A DNA stretch of 28,699 nucleotides from DTSX01 sp964633465 (GTDB lineage: Bacteria > Pseudomonadota > Gammaproteobacteria > Steroidobacterales > UBA11654). This document shows positions 7,585-15,049 of the stretch, piece after piece. The translations under genes were made by a program, and so were the position numbers. Numbering within the stretch: the first letter of the stretch is position 1; every line of letters begins with the position of its first letter. The stretch covers positions 1-28,699 of the forward strand of contig CAZWGB010000017.1 in assembly GCA_964633465.1 (NCBI GenBank), read 5' to 3'. The notes beneath the pieces are model-generated. The model had not been told where the DNA came from. It was given only the letters and a program-made list of their open reading frames with translations, and made no database searches.

Positions 7585-9992
7585 GTCAGATTTCAATTCG
7601 CCAAGGGGAAGACTATCAATCTTTTGAATCGAGTAATCTTCCAATCAAGATAGGCACGGATCTTAATGCAGATATCCGTATTTTGGGCCCCTTATCAATT
7701 GGCGTTGTGCTCCTGATTGACTCACTCGATGGACGTCCCTTTATTCAAGTTGTTAACGAGAAAATGGAGGTTTTGATTAACGATCAGTTGCTCTCAGGTA
7801 ACCATAGGATTAATAACGAGGACCGGATAGATGTTGCAGACAAATCAATTGCCTTCGAGCTTTCCGGTGACAATGAATTGACATTGACCATCGCCTCAAA
7901 TGAGGATTCTTTGCAGCCTACACAGTTTCAGAAAAAAACCGCAGGAACAACTATCTTTAGCAGCAGGGTTTTCAAGTTCAGTGCTACAGCTTTAATTCTG
8001 GGCTTAACATACTTTCTTTTTTATCTTTTTACCGCCAATGCAATACTTATAAAACTCCAACCTGTTGGCTCTGAAGTCAACATCAGTGGTGGTTATTTTC
8101 CACACTTAAAGATAGGGGGTCGCTATTTGTTGCGACAAGGCAATTATCAACTGGATGTTGCATATCCAGGCTACTACCCATTGTCTGCAGCCATTGCAAT
8201 CAATGCAGATTCAAGTCAGGAAATTGGTTTTAGTTTAGAAAAACTTCCAGGTGAATTGATGATTAAAACTTCGCCTGAGAGTGATTTCGTTGTTTCTGTG
8301 GATGGCAATTTGGTACAGCCAGCTGTGGCGGGGGTTTTTATTATTGCGGCGGGCGAGCACAAGTTAAGAATCATTGCTGACAGATATTTCACTGTTGAAC
8401 AAGACATCCTCATCGATGGTATGGAACTGACTCAAGAGATCGAGGTTACTTTGACCCCAGCATGGGCAGAGATTTCAATCCAGTCTTTACCAACGGGAGC
8501 GAATATACTAATTGACAGTAAACCTTCAGGGATCAGTCCTAACACCTTGGAGGTGCTAGAAGGTGAGCATACCATGGTTTTGAACAAATCCGGTTACAAG
8601 CCATTTGAGCAATCGTTAGTGGTCAAAGCAAGCCAACCACAATTTCTGGATTCAATAGAATTATCCAGATTGGACAGTAAATTAAAAGTAACTACAAATC
8701 CAAACGGGGCAGCAGTAAATATCAACTCGATCTATCAGGGCTTGTCACCAGTGATTGTGGAATTACCACCACTCAAACCACATGTTGTTGAAGTATCCAA
8801 GCCAGGTTATCAGACCCAAACTGAAGAAATCATTTTGCCAACAAGTGAAGAGATAAAAGCAAATGGTACAAAAGATTTTTTGCAAATTGAGACGAACCTT
8901 AAGCCAATAAAGGGGTTTATTAGAGTGATAGGGACAGAAGGTGCAAGCATCCTTGCTGATGGAAAGCAAATTGCACAAATTCCATCAACAATAGAATTAT
9001 TAGCCAAAGCGCAAACTTTGATTGTGCAAAAAGAAGGCTACGTTACCCAAGAAATCAACATCCAACCAACTCCTGGATATGAGCAAAATCTAAACATACG
9101 CTTATTGACTCCAGAGGAAGCAGTTTTAGCTGCTATGCCAGAATACATCGAGACTTCGCTGGGTCTGCAAATGAGACTGGTATCCTCAGGAACTTTTGTG
9201 ATGGGCACCCCGAGAGGGGACCAAGGTCGACGCCAGGGTGAAACCGAACGTTTAATTAAGATTACCAGACCGTTTTATGTTGGTGTTCGGGAGATTATTA
9301 ATAAGGAATTCAGGCAATTTAAACCCAAGCATACCTCCGGAGCAGAAACTTTTAGAGAATTATCAAATGGACTTCACCCCGCAGTAATGCTGACATGGGA
9401 AGAAGCTGTGGATTTTTGTCAAAAACTCAGCTCCAAGGAGTCTTTGGAGCCTGCTTATGAAAAAATCAATGGTCAATATCAACTTATTCAACCCGTTACC
9501 AATGGTTATAGGTTGCTCACTGAGGCAGAGTGGGAATGGGTGGCAAGGTTCAATGGTGGAGCCGGTAAACAGAGGTATCCCTGGGGAGAGAGCATGCCTG
9601 TAAAACCAGAGTCGGGTAATTATGCAGATGAATCAGTAGAAGGTCTAGACTTAGTAGCAAACACTTTGAGCAATTATTGGGATGGTTACCCAGTTACTTC
9701 ACCAGCTCAGAAGTTCAGTCCCAATGCATTGGGCATTTATGATTTAGGCGGAAATGTGGCTGAGTGGGTAAACGATTATTATTCAGTCTACTCAACAAAT
9801 CTCAAGCAAGCAGAATTGGATCCCTTGGGTCCGGATGAGGGGACTGCAAGAGTTATCCGAGGTTCAAGCTGGCGAGACTCCAGCATCAGTAAGCTCAGGT
9901 TCGCATATCGTAGCGAATATGGAACTCTGGGTAGGTTGGATGTCGGATTTAGAATTGCGAGGTATACTGATACCAGTAATATTGATGAATAA
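7581..9992 (+). CDS. FHA-like / TM / five PEGA repeats / FGE-fold (SUMF1-type) protein
   Basis: An 803-residue multidomain membrane protein. Residues about 15-105 resemble a degenerate FHA domain (IKIGTDLNADIRI...LINDQLL...NNEDRIDV) but lack the usual phosphothreonine-binding Arg/Ser/His set. One TM helix spans about 131-153. About five PEGA-like beta repeats follow, beginning near residues 153, 224, 296, 366 and 444, with signatures such as GYKPFEQSLVV and GYQTQTEEI. Residues about 525-800 are a formylglycine-generating-enzyme-fold domain: SSGTFVMGTPRGDQG, LLTEAEWEWVAR, YPWGE, GNVAEWVNDYY, RGSSWRD and VGFRIARY. The segment around RGSSWRD has no cysteine, so true formylglycine-generating (FGE) chemistry is unlikely and a binding role is more plausible. 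The likely topology is FHA-like domain in the cytoplasm with PEGA and FGE-fold outside. It may relay state across the membrane in the proposed complex. Confidence 0.9.
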   Translation: MSQISIRQGEDYQSFESSNLPIKIGTDLNADIRILGPLSIGVVLLIDSLDGRPFIQVVNEKMEVLINDQLLSGNHRINNEDRIDVADKSIAFELSGDNELTLTIASNEDSLQPTQFQKKTAGTTIFSSRVFKFSATALILGLTYFLFYLFTANAILIKLQPVGSEVNISGGYFPHLKIGGRYLLRQGNYQLDVAYPGYYPLSAAIAINADSSQEIGFSLEKLPGELMIKTSPESDFVVSVDGNLVQPAVAGVFIIAAGEHKLRIIADRYFTVEQDILIDGMELTQEIEVTLTPAWAEISIQSLPTGANILIDSKPSGISPNTLEVLEGEHTMVLNKSGYKPFEQSLVVKASQPQFLDSIELSRLDSKLKVTTNPNGAAVNINSIYQGLSPVIVELPPLKPHVVEVSKPGYQTQTEEIILPTSEEIKANGTKDFLQIETNLKPIKGFIRVIGTEGASILADGKQIAQIPSTIELLAKAQTLIVQKEGYVTQEINIQPTPGYEQNLNIRLLTPEEAVLAAMPEYIETSLGLQMRLVSSGTFVMGTPRGDQGRRQGETERLIKITRPFYVGVREIINKEFRQFKPKHTSGAETFRELSNGLHPAVMLTWEEAVDFCQKLSSKESLEPAYEKINGQYQLIQPVTNGYRLLTEAEWEWVARFNGGAGKQRYPWGESMPVKPESGNYADESVEGLDLVANTLSNYWDGYPVTSPAQKFSPNALGIYDLGGNVAEWVNDYYSVYSTNLKQAELDPLGPDEGTARVIRGSSWRDSSISKLRFAYRSEYGTLGRLDVGFRIARYTDTSNIDE

Positions 9993-10287
9993 AGCCATGA
10001 CTATTAAATTCTGCAAAACACTGTTTACAGCATTTACCATTATCATCATCGGGCTCGCTTTAATGCCAGGTCTTGTAAGCCCAGATCAAGGTCCTCCTGA
10101 GTTGTGGTTGCAAGATCAGGAAAACGATGCATCTCCAATGGATGCAACTGTTCTCAGTGAACAGGGAATTGAGGAGGAACTGGCTCGAATACAGGCCGCA
10201 TTTGAAGAGGAGGAGGTGCTGGAGGAATTTATACCCTCAGAACCGCTTTCCGCAGACATAGCAGTCAGTTTTCCATCAGATATTTAA
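9985..10287 (+). CDS. Small membrane-anchored or exported acidic protein, envelope operon
   Basis: A 100-residue protein. A hydrophobic segment (LFTAFTIIIIGLALMPGLV) near residues 13-31 acts as signal peptide or anchor, and the remainder is strongly acidic (EEELARIQAAFEEEEVLEEF) and short of positive charge. ATG 9985 overlaps the preceding stop (ATGAATAA); ATG 9997 is an alternative four codons later. The frame is open further upstream inside the previous gene, but homology of that gene's FGE domain runs to its stop, so the upstream extension is a shadow. Lying just before the ExbB-like gene, it may be a small accessory subunit of the channel. I recognise no family. Confidence 0.7.
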   Translation: MNKAMTIKFCKTLFTAFTIIIIGLALMPGLVSPDQGPPELWLQDQENDASPMDATVLSEQGIEEELARIQAAFEEEEVLEEFIPSEPLSADIAVSFPSDI

Positions 10288-10306
10288 ATACTAATAGAGA
10301 ATTAAT

Positions 10307-11107
10307 ATGAACAGTAAAAATCTTTCAAAAGAATTCATTTATCAAGGATTGGCGTTGCTTCTGTCCATTATTTTGGTTCACGCATTTTATGTTTCAGTTG
10401 TGCGACCTGAGGCACAAGCTACTATCCAAGAACAACAAGCTATGATTGCCGAGGACATCAACTATGTTCCAGAACGATCTTTGTATGTGATCATTCGGGA
10501 TTTTGAGCAAGAAGCCTGTTTTATATTGATGCTGTGGGCATTTGCAATCATGACGATGAAAGGACAAGTAGCAGTTAATGAAAGGAAATTACTGCAAGAA
10601 GATCTTATTCCACTGCAACAGGGCGAGCGAATCACTCCAGAAGACACCACAGGATATCTGAGGCAATTGGATAATCTGTCTGAAAGCAAGCAAAGTCTAT
10701 TGCTACCCAGGATTTTGATCAATGCTTTGAATCGTTTTGCAACAACTAAAAATGTGCAAGATGTATCAATTTCTGCACACACAATGGTTGAATCAGAAGC
10801 TGACCGATTGGAATCTGAGCTTTCCATGATCCGTTATATTGCTTGGGCGATTCCCTCAATTGGATTTATTGGCACCGTTCGCGGTATCGGAGCTGCCTTG
10901 TCACTGGCACATCGAGCCGTTGATGGCGACATCAGCGGGGTTACCCAAAATCTAGGTATTGCCTTTAATTCAACTTTTATCGCCCTACTGATCAGCATTG
11001 TGATCATGTTTTTAGTGCATCAATTGCAATTGTTGCAGGAGAGACAAATTTTTGAAACTGAAAATTACTGTGACCAGAATTTAATTACACACCTTAAAGG
11101 AGAATAG
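10307..11107 (+). CDS. MotA/TolQ/ExbB-type proton channel subunit
   Basis: A 266-residue inner-membrane protein. Hydrophobic segments lie at about 12-32, 70-86, 181-203 and 218-242, with a long cytoplasmic stretch between the second and third. The last pair carries the family signature: PSIGFIGTVRGIGAAL followed by TQNLGIAFNSTFIALL, comparable to the GTVxGI and IAxAL-T regions of TolQ and ExbB. Thr190 and Thr223 sit where conserved channel-facing Thr/Ser residues occur in that family. These proteins form pentamers that conduct ions around a dimer of ExbD/TolR/MotB-type subunits. No separate exbD or tolR gene exists here; the two following VWA proteins carry the only candidate partner helices. 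Domain identification is good; the ion specificity is inferred. Confidence 0.88.
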   Translation: MNSKNLSKEFIYQGLALLLSIILVHAFYVSVVRPEAQATIQEQQAMIAEDINYVPERSLYVIIRDFEQEACFILMLWAFAIMTMKGQVAVNERKLLQEDLIPLQQGERITPEDTTGYLRQLDNLSESKQSLLLPRILINALNRFATTKNVQDVSISAHTMVESEADRLESELSMIRYIAWAIPSIGFIGTVRGIGAALSLAHRAVDGDISGVTQNLGIAFNSTFIALLISIVIMFLVHQLQLLQERQIFETENYCDQNLITHLKGE

Positions 11108-11115
11108 GATCTCCT
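11098..11115 (+). promoter_or_regulatory. Inverted repeat over the ribosome-binding region of the first VWA gene
   Basis: AGGAGA (11098-11103) and TCTCCT (11110-11115) are perfectly complementary with a 6-nt loop. The stem includes the purine-rich AAGGAG, and the upstream gene's TAG stop (11105-11107) falls in the loop together with TAGGA, which is 8-9 nt before ATG 11119. A ribosome terminating on the channel gene would melt the stem, so VWA translation could depend on translation of the channel subunit. This is structural inference from the sequence alone. Confidence 0.4.
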
Positions 11116-11118
11116 ATC

Positions 11119-12219
11119 ATGGCTAGACGTAGACGACAGTTCAGTGTCTTTAATTTATCTTTTCTTGATGTTATTTCCTGCGGTTTTGGAGCTGTCATTT
11201 TGTTTTTTATGATCATCAATTCCCAAGTGAAAGTTAGAAGTCTGCAAGCCAGCGAAACTTTGCAAAACGAAACGGAATTTTTAGAGGAAGAGATTTTTGA
11301 TGAACAAAAAAGAATGGTCAGAATCAAAAATGAAATAGATAAAACCGAAAAAGAAGATGTAGTTATCAAGGGTAATGTACAACTCCTTCTTGAAACCATA
11401 GAGAAACTAATTGAGGAGGTTGCTGAATACGAAAATACAACTCTATCGGCAACCGATAGCATAGAACAGCTCCAGTCAGAGGTGGAACAACTGGAAGAGG
11501 CTAATAAGAGGATGGCAGCACAGTCAGAACTGGAGAAAACAGAACCAGGGGAATTGCTTAGAGAATACGTGGGCGAAGGAGATAGACAGTATTTAACAGA
11601 ACTAAAACTGGGTGGCAGCCATGTCTTGATACTGGTTGATGCTTCATCCAGTATGCTCGGGCGTACCTACGTAAACGTCATTCGCTATAGAAATATGAAG
11701 GACGAACAGAAAGTCAAGGCTCCAAAGTGGAGGCAGACAGTCAACAGTGTTGATTGGCTAGCAACTCGATTGACTGAAGGCACAAAATTTCAAATTTACG
11801 CCTTTAATGAAACAGCCCAAAGTGTGGTTGAAGAAACCGATGGTACTTGGCTTGAAGTCACCGATGGTTCGACAATCAGCACAGCTGTCAACAATTTACG
11901 GGGCAAAGTTCCCCAAAAAGGGACCAGTTTAATTAATGCATTTGAAGCCATCCAAAATCTGGATCCTACACCAGATAATATTTTCTTACTCACCGACGGT
12001 CTACCCACACAAGGAAAACGTTCACCCTCAAGAGAAACCATGGTGAGGCCAGAACAAAGAGCGAAATATTTTGATCAGGCATTACGCGCATTACCACCCA
12101 CGCCAGTTAATGTCCTACTGTTCCCGATGGACGGAGACCCATTTGCCGCTGAGGCATATTGGTCGCTTGCAATTCGGTCGAAAGGCAGTTTCATGGCTCC
12201 TTCTCAGGATTGGCCATAA
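11119..12219 (+). CDS. VWA-domain protein with ExbD-like N-terminal membrane helix (first copy)
   Basis: A 366-residue bitopic protein. After a basic start (MARRRRQ) comes one hydrophobic helix, FNLSFLDVISCGFGAVILFF, with Asp17 at its cytoplasmic end. ExbD, TolR and MotB have the same layout, with a proton-carrying Asp near the start of a single TM helix. Residues about 40-145 are strongly coiled-coil, and residues about 168-360 form a von Willebrand factor A domain with a complete MIDAS: D174-x-S176-x-S178 (DASSS), Thr269 in KGTS and Asp293 in LLTDG. The VWA domain should be periplasmic and bind a divalent metal and a protein ligand. The stop overlaps the start of the second VWA gene (TAATG at 12217-12221), implying equal production. 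The VWA call is certain; partnership with the channel subunit is inferred from context and helix layout. Confidence 0.92.
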   Translation: MARRRRQFSVFNLSFLDVISCGFGAVILFFMIINSQVKVRSLQASETLQNETEFLEEEIFDEQKRMVRIKNEIDKTEKEDVVIKGNVQLLLETIEKLIEEVAEYENTTLSATDSIEQLQSEVEQLEEANKRMAAQSELEKTEPGELLREYVGEGDRQYLTELKLGGSHVLILVDASSSMLGRTYVNVIRYRNMKDEQKVKAPKWRQTVNSVDWLATRLTEGTKFQIYAFNETAQSVVEETDGTWLEVTDGSTISTAVNNLRGKVPQKGTSLINAFEAIQNLDPTPDNIFLLTDGLPTQGKRSPSRETMVRPEQRAKYFDQALRALPPTPVNVLLFPMDGDPFAAEAYWSLAIRSKGSFMAPSQDWP

Positions 12220-13196
12220 TGAGAAAACGCAGAGACATGGAAACTTTTAACCTCTCATTTCTTGATGTGGTTTGCTGTGGTTTTGGCGCTGTAATTCTAT
12301 TGCTAGTTATCACCAAAATATATGAACCGGTAACCATCCAAAAAAGCCAAGAGGAACTCCAAAATCTTATAGTTAGTCTCCAACAAGAGTTAAATCTTAT
12401 CCGTGGTGAATCAACCGTACTGAATCAAACACTCACTGAGGTCAGGGAACAACTGTCGGAAAATGATGAGAAAAAAAATCGGTTGACTGGTGATCTCACA
12501 GAGATGCAGGGTGAATTTACAGCCTCAAAAGCACTAGCGGATGAAAAAACGGGTGAAATGAATGCATTGCTTACCGCAAGACAGTCGATGACCGAAGTCA
12601 TGAGAAGATTGCTGAAAGATTTCAGGCCAAAGGATGAAACCACTGTTGGTGGAATACCGGTAGATAGCGAATATATTATTTTTGTGATTGATACTTCTGG
12701 CAGCATGTATCAGGGTCCTTGGAATCTTGTTATTCAGAAAATCACTGAAACCCTGGCTGTTTACCCTCAGGTCAAAGGCATTCAAGTGCTCAATGACGAA
12801 GGGGAATATATGTTTTCCAGTTATTCCGGTCAATGGATACCAGATTCCCCTGCGATCAGACAAAACATTACAAACCGACTGAGATACTGGAATCCTTATA
12901 GTGACTCAAGTCCTGTCGAAGGGATCACAGAGGCAATCAACACATTTTATGCTGGTGATAAACAAATCAGCATCTATGTTTTTGGTGACGACTTCCCTAG
13001 AGGATCGGTTGAAGCCGTTTGCAGATACGTTTCCAGAGTTAACAAAGCAGATCGGTTTGGAAATCGCTTAGTGCGTATTCATGGAATTGGATTTCCAACA
13101 CAAATAGGAACTGCAAATGGGGCTAAATTTGCCCATCTTATGAGAAAATTATCTGAGCAAAATGGTGGTACATTTGTTGCTTTGCCCCATTTATAA
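12219..13196 (+). CDS. VWA-domain protein with ExbD-like N-terminal membrane helix (second copy)
   Basis: A 325-residue paralogue of the preceding protein. It starts MRKRRDMETFNLSFLDVVCCGFG and has one TM helix with Asp16 at the same place, a coiled coil over about residues 36-125, and a VWA domain from about 150 to the end. The MIDAS begins D158-x-S160-x-S162 (DTSGS), and a second acidic site is visible in YVFGDDFPRG. ATG 12219 overlaps the previous stop; the frame is open 20 codons further upstream, but the overlap start matches the paralogue. Sequence outside the helix and MIDAS has diverged strongly from the first copy, which suggests distinct roles, perhaps as a heterodimer. It is the last gene of the envelope operon, 24 nt before phhB. 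Confidence 0.92.
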   Translation: MRKRRDMETFNLSFLDVVCCGFGAVILLLVITKIYEPVTIQKSQEELQNLIVSLQQELNLIRGESTVLNQTLTEVREQLSENDEKKNRLTGDLTEMQGEFTASKALADEKTGEMNALLTARQSMTEVMRRLLKDFRPKDETTVGGIPVDSEYIIFVIDTSGSMYQGPWNLVIQKITETLAVYPQVKGIQVLNDEGEYMFSSYSGQWIPDSPAIRQNITNRLRYWNPYSDSSPVEGITEAINTFYAGDKQISIYVFGDDFPRGSVEAVCRYVSRVNKADRFGNRLVRIHGIGFPTQIGTANGAKFAHLMRKLSEQNGGTFVALPHL

Positions 13197-13220
13197 ACTA
13201 TAATTTTTAGGAGTAAAACA

Positions 13221-13562
13221 ATGACAATTAATGATCTTGACAAGAAGCATTGCGTGCCTTGTGAGGGTGGGGTTGAGCCGTTGGATATGGCAGCAGCTAA
13301 ACAAATATCTCAAGCCATTGACCCTGCTTGGAAGATTTCTGATGACGCAACCTATATTGAGAGAGAGTTCAAGTTTGCCAATTACGATAAGACCATGTCG
13401 TTTGTGAATGCAGTAGCATGGATTGCAGAGTCTGAAGATCATCATCCAGATTTGGTTGTTAAATATGGCTCTTGTGGAGTCAAGTATTCAACTCACTCAA
13501 TTGGCGGCTTGTCTGAAAATGATTTTATCTGCGCGAAGAAAATAGACAATATGATTTCTTGA
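13221..13562 (+). CDS. phhB: Pterin-4a-carbinolamine dehydratase
   Basis: A 113-residue protein that dehydrates 4a-hydroxytetrahydrobiopterin, recycling the pterin used by aromatic amino-acid hydroxylases. The signature EDHHPD gives catalytic His74 and His75, and the third family His (His92 in STHSIGG) falls at the expected 17-residue distance. Length is normal for the family. AGGAG at 13209-13213 lies 7 nt before the ATG. The gene follows the second VWA gene by 24 nt in the same direction and may be read through from the operon, but its function looks unrelated. No phenylalanine hydroxylase gene is in the window, so it may act elsewhere in pterin metabolism. It converges on the ABM-domain gene. 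Confidence 0.93.
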   Translation: MTINDLDKKHCVPCEGGVEPLDMAAAKQISQAIDPAWKISDDATYIEREFKFANYDKTMSFVNAVAWIAESEDHHPDLVVKYGSCGVKYSTHSIGGLSENDFICAKKIDNMIS

Positions 13563-13594
13563 GGTCTTCTTATAGCAGCTCTTTGAGCGGTTAT

Positions 13595-13951
13595 TTACAA
13601 CTCAATGTAAAACTCGTGCGAATGTTCAGGCAGTATAAATGGTATGACTTTCATATGATGTTCCTTGCTCAAGCCTCTGCCAAAATTTATTCGATGTTGA
13701 ATAGATTCCCACTCTTCAATCATCACAAAGTGTTCTCCTTGCGCATGTGCTTCTTCAGGATTTCCAGCAAGTTCCTCTTTGGAGTAAGTAGCCATAACTG
13801 CTTTTACCATGGCTCCTGTTTTAGCGCGATAAACTTTTCTGCTGACGAAACCTTCTGCCGCTTCATAGAGGGGTTGTAGGCCTGTGTAGTAATTGGCCAC
13901 TTCGTCTGCGTGTTCAAATTTTGCATATATTGTTACAACGTAGGTTTCCAT
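13595..13951 (-). CDS. Antibiotic biosynthesis monooxygenase (ABM)-domain protein
   Basis: A 118-residue protein of ferredoxin-like ABM/dimeric alpha-beta barrel type. It begins with a beta strand (YVVTIYAKFEHADEVANYYTGL), continues through EGFVSRKVYRAKTG, and has the family strand HFVMIEEWESIQH followed by a short His-containing tail. Members include small quinol monooxygenases (YgiN type) and many proteins of unknown role that bind small ligands without a cofactor. No metal or heme ligand pattern is certain here. It is transcribed alone, convergent with phhB and divergent from the PLP-dehydratase gene. Function beyond the fold cannot be inferred. Confidence 0.78.
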   Translation of the reverse strand: METYVVTIYAKFEHADEVANYYTGLQPLYEAAEGFVSRKVYRAKTGAMVKAVMATYSKEELAGNPEEAHAQGEHFVMIEEWESIQHRINFGRGLSKEHHMKVIPFILPEHSHEFYIEL

Positions 13952-14008
13952 ATCATTTAACTCATTAATTAATTGAAATTGTAGTCTAAATTTTATACAA
14001 CAATTAAC

Positions 14009-14977
14009 TTGATTGCTTTAGAAAAAATCCTTCACGCAAATACAGTTTTAAAAGGAATTGTTAGAGAGACACCCTTGTTGTCTTCAAGCAAACTGAATCA
14101 ATCTTTGGGCGTTGATGTTTTTTTTAAAGCTGAGTCAGAGCAACACACAGGGTCTTTTAAAATTAGAGGAGCCTACTACTGCATGCATCAGCATTTAATG
14201 GACCATGGTCCCCAGAATATTGTTACTTATTCGTCTGGTAATCACGCACAAGGGGTTGCATTGGCAGGCTCTCTTTTGGGTCTGTTTACCACCATAGTGA
14301 TGCCAAGAGACGCGCCGAAGGCAAAGATTGAGGGTACTAGGAATTATGGAGCAAATATTATTACATACGACCGGTATACAGAGGATCGAGAACAAATTGC
14401 CATTGAGTACGCAGACAAAAACAATGCCTTTTTGGTGCCACCTTACAACCACGAAGATGTTATTGCTGGACAAAGCACTGTAGCAGTTGAGGCAGTGCAA
14501 CAGATGGCCTCGATGGATTTATCCATTGATGATTTCATTTGTCCCATAGGCGGTGGAGGATTAATAGCAGGATGTGGTTTAGCTTTGAAAAAACTTACGC
14601 CAAAAACACAAATTTTTGGGGTAGAACCCGATTTTTTTAACGACACGCAACAATCATTCTCTGTGGGTAGTAGGCAAACAATTAGCATCAAAAAAAATAC
14701 AACAATTTGTGATGCTTTGATGGTAGACACTCCTGGTAAACTGACGTTTCCAATCAATCAGCAACAAATCAAAGAAATCTTCACGGTTGATGATGACGCT
14801 GTCGTTGAGGCAATGAAATTTACTTATGACGAATTGGGCATCATTCTTGAGCCCAGCGGTGTTGTAGGTCTGGCTCTGATTCTTAAAGGTGACTTTACTC
14901 CTGACGGAAAAAATGTAGTGGTTGTCTTCAGTGGGGGTAACATTGATGTTTCTGAGCACCAAAAACTAACAAAATAG
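14009..14977 (+). CDS. PLP-dependent threonine/serine dehydratase (fold type II, no ACT domain)
   Basis: A 322-residue enzyme of the threonine dehydratase/serine racemase family. It shows the PLP-lysine motif TGSFKIRGA (Lys51), the SSGNHAQG substrate loop, the phosphate-binding loop PIGGGGLIAG and a late SGGN motif. It should convert threonine to 2-oxobutyrate, feeding isoleucine synthesis together with the acetolactate synthase genes nearby. The length matches catabolic TdcB (about 329 residues) and lacks the ACT-like regulatory half of IlvA, so isoleucine feedback by that domain is not expected. Serine racemase or hydroxyaspartate dehydratase activity cannot be excluded. The only start giving a full-length protein is TTG 14009, with no Shine-Dalgarno; the next Met lies beyond the catalytic Lys. 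Confidence 0.88.
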   Translation: MIALEKILHANTVLKGIVRETPLLSSSKLNQSLGVDVFFKAESEQHTGSFKIRGAYYCMHQHLMDHGPQNIVTYSSGNHAQGVALAGSLLGLFTTIVMPRDAPKAKIEGTRNYGANIITYDRYTEDREQIAIEYADKNNAFLVPPYNHEDVIAGQSTVAVEAVQQMASMDLSIDDFICPIGGGGLIAGCGLALKKLTPKTQIFGVEPDFFNDTQQSFSVGSRQTISIKKNTTICDALMVDTPGKLTFPINQQQIKEIFTVDDDAVVEAMKFTYDELGIILEPSGVVGLALILKGDFTPDGKNVVVVFSGGNIDVSEHQKLTK

Positions 14978-15049
14978 TTATTGATGAAAGATTGTTTTAA
15001 TCGTAGTCTTGGGTTTTTAAAAGATTGCTAAAAACATCAAGTTCAATCA

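Noticed and set aside
9835..9984. Upstream part of the frame of the small acidic protein
   Set aside because: It lies wholly inside the FGE-fold domain of the previous gene in another frame.
9171..9992. Active formylglycine-generating enzyme with a sulfatase partner
   Set aside because: The segment that should hold the catalytic cysteines has none, and there is no sulfatase gene in the window.
13559..13879. Plus-strand open frame of 106 codons
   Set aside because: It is antisense to the ABM-domain gene, which shows clear domain features and normal composition.
13973..13999. TTGAAA and TATACA as a promoter for the PLP-dehydratase
   Set aside because: The 15-nt spacing is short and the start would leave almost no leader before a TTG codon; not strong enough to list.
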